A DNA stretch of 64,000 nucleotides from Rhizophagus irregularis (taxonomy: Eukaryota > Glomeromycota > Glomeromycetes > Glomerales > Glomeraceae). Below are positions 51,869 to 62,029 of the stretch, in pieces (positions within the stretch are counted from its first letter, which is position 1; each line of letters starts with the position of its first letter). Both the position numbers and the translations under genes were made by a program. The notes beneath the pieces were generated by a model that worked only from the letters and a program-made list of their open reading frames with translations, made no database searches and was not told where the DNA came from. The stretch covers positions 6,915,001 through 6,979,000 of the forward strand of contig NC_089429.1 of assembly GCF_026210795.1 (NCBI RefSeq), read 5' to 3'.

Positions 51869-53386
51869 GGCACAGGAGACCCTAAATCGCAATTTATTTT
51901 TTTGATGTCAAAAAAGCATAAGTATATGCATTATGATTATGAGTATAAATTGTCATACTCATATTCTAATTATAAAGCATAATGCTTTAAGTATTATTAT
52001 AAAATGCAACTCAAATTTTTATTTGAGCTTTTCTAAAATTGATCAAAAAACATATTAATTCTTGATGATCACCTACAACACTATCCAAATTAAGCGAAAA
52101 AATGGATAAATTTGGAAATGATCTGATCACCTTCTACGCTAAAATAAACTAAAAAATCAGACTACCAATTTTTTTTTAATAAAAATGAACTGATTTTTAT
52201 TAAAAAAATCAGTATATTGTTATATTTTTTTTTTAATTAAAAAAGCTGATTTTTATTAAAAAAATCAGTATATTTTTTGATTTTTGATGATCAACACAAA
52301 AGTAAGAAATGTAAATTTCTTCATAATCTATCAAGTCAATAATCATTTTTAGTAGCACAGAAAAATTCAGTGCAAAAGTTTCTATAATGATTGTTTAAAT
52401 CTTAGTGTCTTAAGTCTTAAATCTTATGTCTTAAGTCTTATGTCTTAATTGCCGATCCACGAATGAATCGGACCTAGTGATCGGCAAAATCAAATCTCCA
52501 CTTCCAAAAAAAGTAAAGTCGGTCAATTTTTAGCCAAACCAATTAAATTTTTTTTTTAAAAAAACTTAGAGATTAAATCTATTTTGTAAAAATATAAATT
52601 TAAGTATTTCAAAACTCAAAATTTTGCGAATTGCTTTTAAATATCATCAATTAGCGAAATTTTAGTAAAAATTATTTATCATTTTTTTTTCTAATAAAAA
52701 TACTAGCAAGAAGTCTCAAAATTCACACATATATACTTTGGACATATATTAATAGAATATTTAAAAAAAAATGATATAATAAATGTAAAAATATTTCCTA
52801 CTTTAAGGTTAACTAACAATAATCCATTTTCCCATTTTTAATGCTTATATGAAACTTTTATAAATCAATCTTTAGGAATTTAAAAATGGTAATTTTATCT
52901 TAAAATATAAGTTCTGAACATATTTAAAGCATTTATTTTCAAATTATTAAGTGAAAAAATTTTTCAGTTTTGTGTCGATGGTTACACAAATTACGAATTG
53001 AAGAAATTTAAAGTTTATTGGTGAAAGTTTGACTTTTTTAAGAGCTATTTTTGATACTTTAATAAAATAAAGCAAATGTCAAAGTTTTTTCATTAAAAAT
53101 TTCAATCTATTCGATTAAAAATTGGTGGATATTCCTATATTGGAAATGCAGATTTAAGGGGTGGTCCGATTGGTACATGGATTACTAATTAAGTCTTATA
53201 TACTAAGTACTAAATACTAAGTATATTAAAGATTAAAATGGACCTTTTTTTACCAAAAAGGAAATCTTTTTGAATTCAATGGCTAGATCAATAATAAATT
53301 AGGAAATGATTGACAATAGAAAATTTCTTAAAATTTGAAAAATTCTTCATTTTTGCAAAAAATGCTCAACAAATGATTATCTGAGT
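51869..53386. other. AT-rich intergenic DNA with small hairpins
   Basis: CTGATTTTTATTAAAAAAAT-CAG hairpins occur at about 52190 and 52250. A TAAGTCTTA/TGTCTTA octamer run lies at 52407-52448. TTGCCGATC..GATCGGCAA lies at 52450-52487. No gene is recognised. Confidence 0.5.
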
Positions 53387-53559
53387 TAGTGTTCTGAACG
53401 GATCAGGTCAATTCGGGTGACCCGTCGGGTTGACCCGAAAATTTCGGGTCGGGTCATCAAATTTATGACCCGACCTCGGGTCGGGTCACAGTTTGACCTG
53501 ATTCGTTGACCCGTTTGACCCGACATAATATTTCTGGTCAGATGTGTCAAATATGTAAA

Positions 53560-54258
53560 AAAAAACGCCAAAACGTTTTTTTTTGTATTATTATTAAGAA
53601 AAAATGTTTTGGCGTTTTTTCATATAAAATTATTAAAAAAAATGCAGAAACGTTTTTTTTTATATTAATTATTATATAAAAAACGTTTCGGCATTTTTTC
53701 ATATAAAATTATTAGAAAAAAATGCCGAAACGTTTTTTTTGCATGATTATTAAGAAAAAATGTTTCGGCATTTTTTCATATAAAATTATTAGAAAAAAAA
53801 TGCCGAAACGTTTTTTTTTTGCATTATTATTAAGAAAAAACGTTTCGGCGTTTTTTCATATAAAATTTAAAAAAAACGCCAAAACGTTTTTTTTTATATT
53901 ACTTATTAAGAAAAAACGTTTCGGCGTTTTTTCATGTAAATTATATTTAAAAAAAATGCCGAAACCGTTTTTTTTTTGTATTAGTTGTTAAGAAAAAACA
54001 TTTCGGCATTTTTTCATATAAAATTATTAGAAAAAAACGCGAAACGTTTTTTTTTGTATTAGTTGTTAAGAAAAAACGTTTCAGCATTTTTTCATATAAA
54101 ATTATTAAAAAAAAATGCCGAAACGTTTTTTTTTATATTAATTATTATAGAAAAAACGTTTCGGCGTTTTTTCATATAAAATTATTAGAAAAAAACGCGA
54201 AACGTTTTTTTTTTGCATGATTATTAAGAAAAAACGTTTTGGCGTTTTTTCATATAAA
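53560..54258. repeat. CGCCGAAACG/CGTTTCGGCG palindromic satellite, left part
   Basis: About seven units of roughly 100 bases. Each has AAAAAACGCCGAAACGTTTT, a T run with GTATTAATTATTAAG, the inverse AAAAAACGTTTCGGCGTTTT, then TCATATAAAATTATTA. CpG positions vary to TpG/CpA between units. Frames across it (53722-53991) are artefacts. Confidence 0.85.
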
Positions 54259-54569
54259 ACTAGTTGTAGCCTGTCGCGCTGCGCCGGGGAATGGAGGGTG
54301 CATAATGATTAAAGCAAGAGAGTAATATAGCAATATATTTGTAGCATACCCGATTTGCAATGCAGATTTTTATTGTTATCATATCATTACAATTGTATTA
54401 GTATAAGGCAAAAAAATGTAAATAATTTTATGTCTCTATGACCAATAGAAGGCGAGTTATTCCATATTTTTTCTTCAGAATCGCAGATTCTAAATTATTG
54501 ATAAAATACATATGAACTTATCACCGCCTTTTAATAGTCAAATTTTATGGTTCACTGGTGGATCACGAA

Positions 54570-55680
54570 TTAATTCTTTCCAGAAGTCCATTTTGCCTCC
54601 AGGTGGTGTTCCTATAAAACTATCAATAAAATGTTAGGAAATGTTCTTAAACAAAATTAGCAAAAGAAAACCTTTGTCTCCAAGAGTCTCTGAAAGTCGT
54701 TCCTATAAAAAAAATTATTAAAAGAACATTAGGAACATTCTTGAACAAAATTAACAAAAGAAATAAAAGAAAACTTACTTTTTATCTCCAAGAGTCTCCA
54801 GGGGGCATTCCTATAAAAAAAATTATTGAAAGAACGTTAGAAACATTCTTAAACAGAATTAAGAAAAGAGACGAAAAAGAAAACTTACCTTTCGTCTAGG
54901 GTGTTTTTACAAAAAAAATTATCGAAAGAACATTAGGAAATGTTCTTAAACAAAATTAGCAAAAGAAAATGAAATCCTTTTGTCTCCAAGAGTCTCTGGG
55001 AGGCGTTCCTATAAAAAAATTATTCAAAGAATGTTAGGGAACATTCTTAAATGAAATTAACAAAAGAAAACATAAAAAACTTACCTTTCATCTCCAAGAG
55101 TCACCAGGAGGCGTTCTATAAAAAAAATTATTGGAAGAATGTTAGGAAATGTTCTTAAACGACATTAGCAAAAGAAACAAAAAAGAAACATTACCTTTCA
55201 TCTCCAGAGTCACCAGGAGGCGTTTCTACAAAAAAATTATTGAAAGAATGTTAGGAAACGTTCTTAAATGAAATTAACAAAAGAAAACAAAAAAGAAACA
55301 TTACCTTTCATCTCCAAGAGTCACCAGGAGGTGTTCCTATAAAAAAAATTATTGAAGAACGTTAGGAAATGTTCTTAAATGACATTAACAAAAGAAACAA
55401 AAAAGAAACATTACCTTCATCTCCAGAGTCGCCAGGAGGCGTTCCTACAAAAAAATTATTGAAAGAACGTTAGGAAACGTTCTTAAATGACATTAAAAGA
55501 AAACAAAAAAGAAACATTACCTTTCATCTCCAAGAGTCACCAGGAGGTGTTCCTATAAAAAAAATTACTGAAAGAACGTTAGGAACGTTCTTGAACGAAA
55601 TGAATGGGAAAAAATGAAAAAAACACCTTTTATTTTTAGGAGTCCATTTTGTCTTCAGGGTATTCCTACAAAAAAAGGGT
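54570..55680 (-). repeat. array of 11 exon-like units with splice signals
   Basis: Minus-strand units have a period of about 105-111 bases. Each has a T run ending TTTATAG or TTTGTAG, a conserved 32-base segment GAACGCCTCCTGGTGACTCT plus TGGAGATGAAAG, a donor GTAATG or GTAAG, and about 79 intron-like bases with CCTAACGTTCTTTC before the next acceptor. The exon-like length is not a multiple of three, so joined units would not keep a frame. The most regular units are 55080-55550. Confidence 0.75.
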
Positions 55681-56980
55681 AATGAAAAAAAAACATTATA
55701 AAATGTTCCTAAATGAAGTAAAAATAAAAATAAAAAATAAAAAATAGATTGATTATCTAAATACACAACCAATAAAATTTTAAAATCACATCACGTGATA
55801 GGGTGCATTTGAACGCCAGGTGCGTTTAAATTTTAAACCCTTTTATCTATTATTTATATCTACATATCTATATAACAAAAAAGTCATATAAAATTGTATA
55901 ATGATATAATGTGTATTTATCTGTATTATTGATTTATTATCTGTTATTTTTTAGTTAAATTTTTGGATCGGTAAATCAATATCATGAATACCGATCAATC
56001 TGATCATTTATATCATCATTTTATCATTACAAATGCTGATCATTTTATATAATAAATCATACTATGAACACCGATCATTTCTGTTGACTGAAATTATCAT
56101 AGCTTTATTACCAAATTACCAAAATTTAGATATTTTAAAAAAAGCTATTATAAAATTAAAATTATCTATAATATTATAATTTCGTATGATTTAACATAAA
56201 ATATATTTTTGATCCCTGTTTCATATGATACATCTACATAACATATTATAAATTAATTTTTTCATTATATAGCACATATTAAAGTAAGTTAAATAAAAAA
56301 ATTCTATAGTATTTAGATTACCCTGTATAAATAATTTGAATTGTGTAATGGGTGGTTTGTCTGCTCCCGAAATATTTGATCTATATTATTATGGTTAAAA
56401 TCCATTAATCAGTAAATTATAGCATTAATACCAAATTGCTAATCATTGCTATTTTATTGCTGAAATTAAAAAAAAAATTAATTAGCCCGTTTATTGATTA
56501 CAAATACTTATTATTATAACTATGTACTCTTTTCATGATTAGATTGAAGGTCCTGAAAGTGTGATCCAAAGTATTCGTGTCGGATATTCACTAATTAGAT
56601 TCCAATTTTTTTAAAATAAAATGCAATTAAATGTTTTTTTGATTTTTTTTCTTATAACAATGGGACACAATTATTTTTTTTAAAAATTATATTTATTTCG
56701 TCAATAACAATATTTTTTTCATAATAACAATATTTTTTTCGTCAATAACAATAGGATACAATGTAATTTTTTTTGATATTAATAATGATAACTTTTAATA
56801 TTATTCATTCAATATTAAAATTTTTCGATAACAATAAATTCCACAAATACATTATTTTTATCAAAATGTTCTTTGATAAATCATAAATCATCAACATATA
56901 TTTTATTTTTGTGATAATATATATAAAACATCAATTTTCCATCAACATAATATGTAATATTTTGTTAATACTAAATTAAT
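55681..56980. other. AT-rich interior of the Helentron-like insertion
   Basis: No gene is seen. CATCACGTGATAGGGTGCAT at about 55787 is the only notable motif. Confidence 0.5.
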
Positions 56981-57094
56981 ATGGCTTCACTTCAGGAAAC
57001 ATTTGAAGATAAAATGCCTGAACAATGTAAAAAAAGATTAAATAATGAAAGTCAAACCTGTACAGACATGCATAAATCTCATAGATATCAGTGA
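56981..57094 (+). pseudogene. 37-codon fragment, possibly from a Helitron-type protein
   Basis: An ATG-started frame reads MASLQETFEDKMPEQCKKRL then NNESQTCTDMHKSHRYQ. The ET..EQ..KRL pattern resembles the degenerate Glu/Gln/Arg-rich N-terminal repeats found in front of Helitron helicases in fungi (recollection, not tested). It stops at once and has no helicase or Rep domain. Confidence 0.3.
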
Positions 57095-57639
57095 ATTAAA
57101 ATTCTCATATTACATCAAGAGAACTGTCAGACAAAAAACATTGTATATAATGAAATTTTTCAAAATATTTAACACTCATTTATTGTAAATATAATTTAAA
57201 TTACTTTAATGCACTATAATTATATCATTCTAATATATAGCTACATTATTGTAAATATAATTCATATCATTTCTAAATATAATTTATATTATTCTAATAC
57301 TGTAAATATCATTTTACTAATTGTTAATATGATTTAATATATCTTATTTTAATATTTTTTTGTTAACTAATTATTAACTATATATCAAGTTTTAATTAAT
57401 AAACAAAAAACTGTAACCATTTTTAATTTACATTATAATACCAAATTGTTCTATTTAAACCAACTCATTAGGTCCAGTGCAAAGCAACAGGTAACTGCTA
57501 GTATATATATAAAATAATTAGTACTGTTAGGCGCAAATGAATCATGTGAATCATGCGATACAATTCAAAGATTATTTATACAGGCTAATCTAAACGTTAG
57601 AAGATCGACATGTATTTTTTTATTATATTATATAGATTA

Positions 57640-57985
57640 TTAGAAAAAAAACGCTGAAACGTTTTTTTTTGTATTAATTATTATAGAAAAAATGTTTTGG
57701 CGTTTTTTCATATAAAATTATTAAAAAAAACGCCGAAACGTTTTTTTTTTGTCATTATTATTAAGAAAAAACGTTTTGGCGTTTTTTCATGTAAATTATA
57801 TTAAAAAAATGCCGAAAACGTTTTTTTTTGTATTAGTTGTTAAGAAAAAACGTTTCGGCGTTTTTTCATATAAAATTATAAAAAAAAATGTCGAAACATT
57901 TTTTTTTTGTATTAATTATTAAGAAAAAACGTTTCAGCGTTTTTTCATATAATAAATATTAAAAAAACGCCGAAACGTTACTTTT
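57640..57985. repeat. CGCCGAAACG palindromic satellite, right part
   Basis: Continuation of 53560-54258 beyond the nested insertion, followed at 57990-58080 by single GTCAAGTTTGGC and GTCGGGTTGACG units that relate it to the satellite at 4441-5890. Confidence 0.8.
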
Positions 57986-58429
57986 TAACAGAAAAATGTC
58001 AAGTTTGGCATTTTTTTGTTTTTTTTAACTAAAAAACGTCGGGTTGACGTTTTCAATTAAAAAACCCGGGTTTTTTTAATTTTTTAATCATTTTTGATAC
58101 ACAGGTCAAACGGGTCAAACGGGTCGGATCAGGTAAGACAGATTACCTGACCCAACCCGACCCGATTTTTTTTGTCGGGTCGGGTAAGATGGATTACCCG
58201 ACCTGACCCGACCCGTTCGGAATACTAATCTGAGTGTTATTGTGATATTTCATAAAAAATATTTTTCTTACTATTTTTATTTTTAAACTACTTGAATTTA
58301 TAATTAATGAAAGAATTAATTTAAAATCCATGTCAAGTTATTTTCAAATTTTTATCATCTCAGTTCTTAATTTTCATATTTTTATTTTTTATATAAAATT
58401 TTTTTAAATTAAACTTCTTTTACCAAATA

Positions 58430-59270
58430 CACTATAATCTCCACTTTGGCCAAATGAAATCAACTTTATTTATTAATTGAAAATTGTTTAGATGTGTTGA
58501 AACTAGAGGTCTGCAAACGGGACCTGGAACCCGGAAACCCTAACCCAGCCCGGACCCAGATCTGGATTTTGGCTGGCAAACTTTCTTCAAAATTCACCCA
58601 GGCCGGGTCTGGGCCAACACATGAATTTTCGTTGAACCTGGATTTTCATAATTCTGGCCAAAATCGTCTTAATTCCGGCCAAAATTAATCTGGCCAAAAT
58701 TAAGTTAGCCAATTTTTTTGTTTTTACAACAAAATGATATAATAAAAGTCTGAATCTGGTCCAGGCCAGGTTTTTAATATTTTAAGTCTGGGCCAGGCCA
58801 GGCTGGGCACTTTATGTTAATTTCCAAGTGCGGGCCAGGCTGGGTTGTAAAATAGTAGTCAATGCAGACCTCTAGTTGAAACCACTTGATATGAATGTAG
58901 GTATAGTGCTTAGAGAAATTGCATTTTTCTTGATGATATTAACTCTCTTTTCTGTTTTTTAATTTAGAGTGTAATATTTCCACTTTGGGCAAATGAAATC
59001 AACTTCATTTATTAATTGAAAGTTGTTCAGGCAGGTTGAAACCACTTGAATATTAATTTTCATAAATGTAGGTGTAGTGTTTAAAGAAAATTGCATTTTT
59101 CTTGATGATATTAACTCTCTTTTCTGTTTTTAAATTTAGAGTGTAATATTTCCATTTGGGCAAATGAAATACACTTTATTTATTAATTGAAAGTTGTTCA
59201 GGCAGGTTGAAATACTTGAATATTAGTTTTCATAAGATTTCATTTTTTTGTAGCTGTAATAACTTTAGAA
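58430..59270. repeat. three copies of a ~170 bp tandem repeat
   Basis: The unit order is CTTTGGGCAAATGAAATCAA, TTTATTAATTGAAAGTTGTT, GGTTGAAACCACTTGAATAT, GTAGGTGTAGTGTTTAGAGA, TTGCATTTTTCTTGATGATA, TTAACTCTCTTTTCTGTTTT, TTAGAGTGTAATATTTCCA. Copy 1 is interrupted by the element at 58504-58874. Confidence 0.85.
58504..58874. mobile_element. 371 bp hAT-like MITE with 8 bp duplication
   Basis: The ends TAGAGGTCTGCAAAC and TAGAGGTCTGCATTG (reverse complement) are flanked by GTTGAAAC at 58496-58503 and 58875-58882. The second tandem unit (about 59035-59050) reads GGTTGAAACCACTTG without insertion and is the empty site. The interior carries GGCCAGGCTGGG and CCCGGACCC words. The 64-codon frame inside is not a gene. 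Confidence 0.88.
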
Positions 59271-59424
59271 CACTTATTACAGCTTATGTAAATTATAAAA
59301 ATTAATTTATATTATTGGCTGATTATAATCACATGATCCCATTTGATTTAATAATTTAATAGAATGTTATTATTTAAAATTATATTCATATAAATGCAAC
59401 TAATATTAATAATTATAATTTAAG

Positions 59425-59575
59425 CAGTAAATTCATTGACCAATTCATGTAAATTCTATATTCAAATTATGTAATTTCTTTATATAAATTCAGTATAAAT
59501 TATGGTTAATCATGCAAATGATGCATTTTTGTGATGTGGAATTGTGCATTTTCCTGTATCCCTATATATAGTTTA
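59425..59575. repeat. interspersed repeat R1, copy 2
   Basis: Diverged relative of 7195-7415, sharing AGTAAATTCATTGACCAA, GGAATTGTGCATTTTCCTGT and neighbouring words in the same order. Confidence 0.6.
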
Positions 59576-59639
59576 GATACATCATCAGGAAATTTTATAG
59601 TGCAAAAAATTGCATAAGTTTACAATTTTGTAAGTTTAC

Positions 59640-59990
59640 AAAAGTTTATGGCATAATATTTCAAAAAATTTCAAAATATTATATAAGTTTATAATTTTGT
59701 AAGATTTATGTGATATTACGGTCAAAATATTACACAAGTTTTTAATATCAAAAGATTCACGCAATATTACAGTTGAAATATTTTGAAAATTTACGGTTTT
59801 GTGAACCTGCATAATATTACAGTTGAAATATTTTGAAAATTTACGAGACTGTAAACCTGCGTAATATTACAGTTGAAATATTTTGAAAATTTACGAGACC
59901 ATAAACCTGCGTAATATTACAGTTGAAATATTTTGAAAATTTATGTGACCATAAACCTGCATAATATTACTATTCAGATAAACTTGCAGT
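59640..59990. repeat. 60 bp tandem repeat, about five to six units
   Basis: The unit is GCGTAATATTACAGTTGAAA then TATTTTGAAAATTTACGAGA then CTGTAAACCT. The last four copies are nearly identical. Confidence 0.85.
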
Positions 59991-60021
59991 ATGCAGTAGA
60001 ATGTATACAAGGGCATGTAAT

Positions 60022-60235
60022 TAGTGTTTGGATCTGAAGCGGTTTTATCCGGGGTTTATCCGGTATCCGTTTCGGTTAATTCAGGATGGAACTATCAGAA
60101 TTACCAATTTTTTGATTCATAATATATTAAATATTCTGGTCGAAATTATAGTCTATTCAGAACTGAGATTTACAATCTTTTTTCGGCAATAATCTCATTT
60201 AAAATATTTAAGATTTTATCCAGATCAAAACACTA
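60022..60235. mobile_element. 214 bp hAT-like MITE with 8 bp duplication
   Basis: The ends TAGTGTTTGGATCTG and TAGTGTTTTGATCTG (reverse complement) are flanked by CATGTAAT at 60014-60021 and 60236-60243. The interior starts GGTTTTATCCGGGGTTTATC. The first seven bases equal those of the 4.8 kb element at 53387. Confidence 0.85.
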
Positions 60236-60243
60236 CATGTAAT

Positions 60244-61833
60244 ACTATTGCAAATTTTATTTTATTTTTATTTTTTTTATTTACAAATTTTTATGTTAAT
60301 TTTGATTAAAAATTAAAAGCAAATTCTATTTTTATTTAAAATTTTTTATTATTTACAATTTTTATGTTAATCAATTAAAAATTAAAAGCAAATTCTATTT
60401 TTATTATAACTTATAAAAAAAATACACATTTGATACTTGTTTGCTACTATTTTATAAAATAGTACCCAGGCTATATAACATGAATGTCAGTATCAGTTGC
60501 AGCCCAAAAAAAATGTGAGTCTTTACCCTTTATTTGGTATGGACTGGCCTTCGCTACTCTAAGGATACTGGAGAAACTAAGGAGTTTTGGCAAGTTAGCA
60601 AAATGTTGAAATAGCAAAACTTTGCCAAAACTATATGAAAGTCTTATTAAAAAGTTGGCAAAACTTTGGAGAAAAGTGAAACCTAACAAAACTTATTATA
60701 AATGCTGAAACTGCCAAAATCTTGCCAAAACTATAGTAAAACTATAGTAAAATCTTGAAGAAACTAATCGTAGAATTTTGGAGAGGTTTAGGCAGGTAAC
60801 CTTACATTACTCATTCATGTGTAAATATAAATTTAAAAGTAAAATTATCTTCTTCTATGATACGTAAGTAGGTTTCTTCTCCTCCTACGATCATGGTTCA
60901 TTTCTAAGAAATTTACAGATTTAGTAAATATTATTTATACAAATTTTCATTACAATATAATATTATAATTACTCAGCCTCTCCCAAAAGGCCAAAACCTA
61001 GTTCAGAATAGCCTAAAATACCTTTTGCCAGTACGCGTATATAGTCTTCATCTGGGAATACTATTATGATATAAACAAAAATTCTAAATATCAAAAAAAT
61101 TAACATTAATAAAATGAATAATATTTAATTATATGACAAATATAAAATTTAATATTCAATTTATATTTTTTATTTATTCTTTCATTTACATGATAATCCC
61201 TAAGGAGATTTTGCCACTTCTGGCTGCATTGTTGTCCGGTGAAGTGCGTATCAAATCTGTCATTTATTCTAATTCAATTAAATGGATTAGTTAATTTAAA
61301 GATTTTTCTCAATTTCTATAAAATAAAATATTGTACACATGATAATATGAACCTTCATGCAATTACAGATCAAAATTCTTGGCGGCTTGTCCCATATAAA
61401 CTGTAATATTATGCATTTTTTGTGAACGGTGCCATACTACTGGTCAGAATAGTCCATTTTGTCCAAATTTCAAATTGATGAATGTTGGATGAAAGTTGGT
61501 CTAATTTTGGCCGATCATTGCCAAAAAAATCGTCAAAATTATTATGGACAATTTGCACAGTTTGTCTGCCACTTAGCAATCACAAATCGGCAAAATTCAT
61601 TAAAAATCAGAAATAAACTATTCGTCAACCTTTTGCTAGTCATTCGTCTAAATTTTAAATTGTGAAATTGAGTCTAATTTTGTCTAATTGTTAATGATTT
61701 TTATGTATTTAGTTTATTTTAATTTTGCAATAACAATCAATTAATTATATTTTATTTTTTCACTTTATTAAAATTACACATTAAAAATTATTATATTAAA
61801 TATCAAATATCTACAGTATCTGTCTATTTACAC
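60244..61833. other. AT-rich intergenic DNA
   Basis: 60540-60790 is a degenerate repeat of TTTTGGCAAAACTTTGCCAA-type words; the frames at 60471-60689 and 61459-61665 follow from it or from chance. No gene is recognised. Confidence 0.5.
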
Positions 61834-61990
61834 CTACCATTCACCATTTACCATCCACCATCCACTATTTACCATTTACCATTCACCATCCATTGTCAAC
61901 CATTATCAACCATTGTCAACTATCATCCACATCCATCATCTACTATTCATCATTCACCATCTATCGTCCACCATTATCTACTATCATCCA
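61834..61990. repeat. CACCATTTACCAT minisatellite
   Basis: Irregular 6-7 base units CACCATT, TACCATT, ATCCACC, CATTGTCAAC. Confidence 0.8.
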
Positions 61991-62029
61991 CTCATCCAAA
62001 ATTATCTACAACTTACTTTATCTGACAAA

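Larger units (their letters stand above)
54259..57502. mobile_element. Helentron/Helitron2-like non-autonomous insertion (tentative)
   Basis: It interrupts the CGTTTCGGCG satellite. The left end ACTAGTTGTAGCCTGTCGCG continues CTGCGCCGGGG. The right end in reverse complement is ACTAGCAGTTACCTGTTGCT, continuing TTGCACTGG. The two ends match imperfectly over about 30 bases. ACTAG-type, pyrimidine-GC-rich termini followed by a TA run (57503 on) resemble Helentrons. It holds the splice-like array 54570-55680 and a 37-codon fragment at 56981. The right boundary is less certain than the left, and 57503-57640 is unexplained sequence. Confidence 0.45.
53387..58227. mobile_element. 4.8 kb non-autonomous hAT-like element with 8 bp target duplication
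   Basis: The ends are TAGTGTTCTGAACGG at the left and TAGTATTCCGAACGG in reverse complement at the right (13 of 15 identical). ATCTGAGT is duplicated at 53379-53386 and 58228-58235, as expected for hAT. Both subterminal regions are packed with GGGTCGGGTCA and GACCCG words in opposite orientation (53400-53525 and 58100-58220). Inside are CGCCGAAACG palindromic repeats (53560-54258 and 57640-57985) split by a Helentron-like insertion (54259-57502). No transposase is present, so mobilisation must come from a related hAT element in trans. Confidence 0.8.

Noticed and set aside
53722-53991. 89-codon reading frame
   Set aside because: Repetitive peptide generated by the CGTTTCGGCG satellite.
58494-58688. 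64-codon reading frame
   Set aside because: Spans the edge of a hAT-like MITE; no start context and no domain.
60471-60689. 72-codon minus-strand frame
   Set aside because: Arises from a degenerate TTTTGGCAAAACT repeat.
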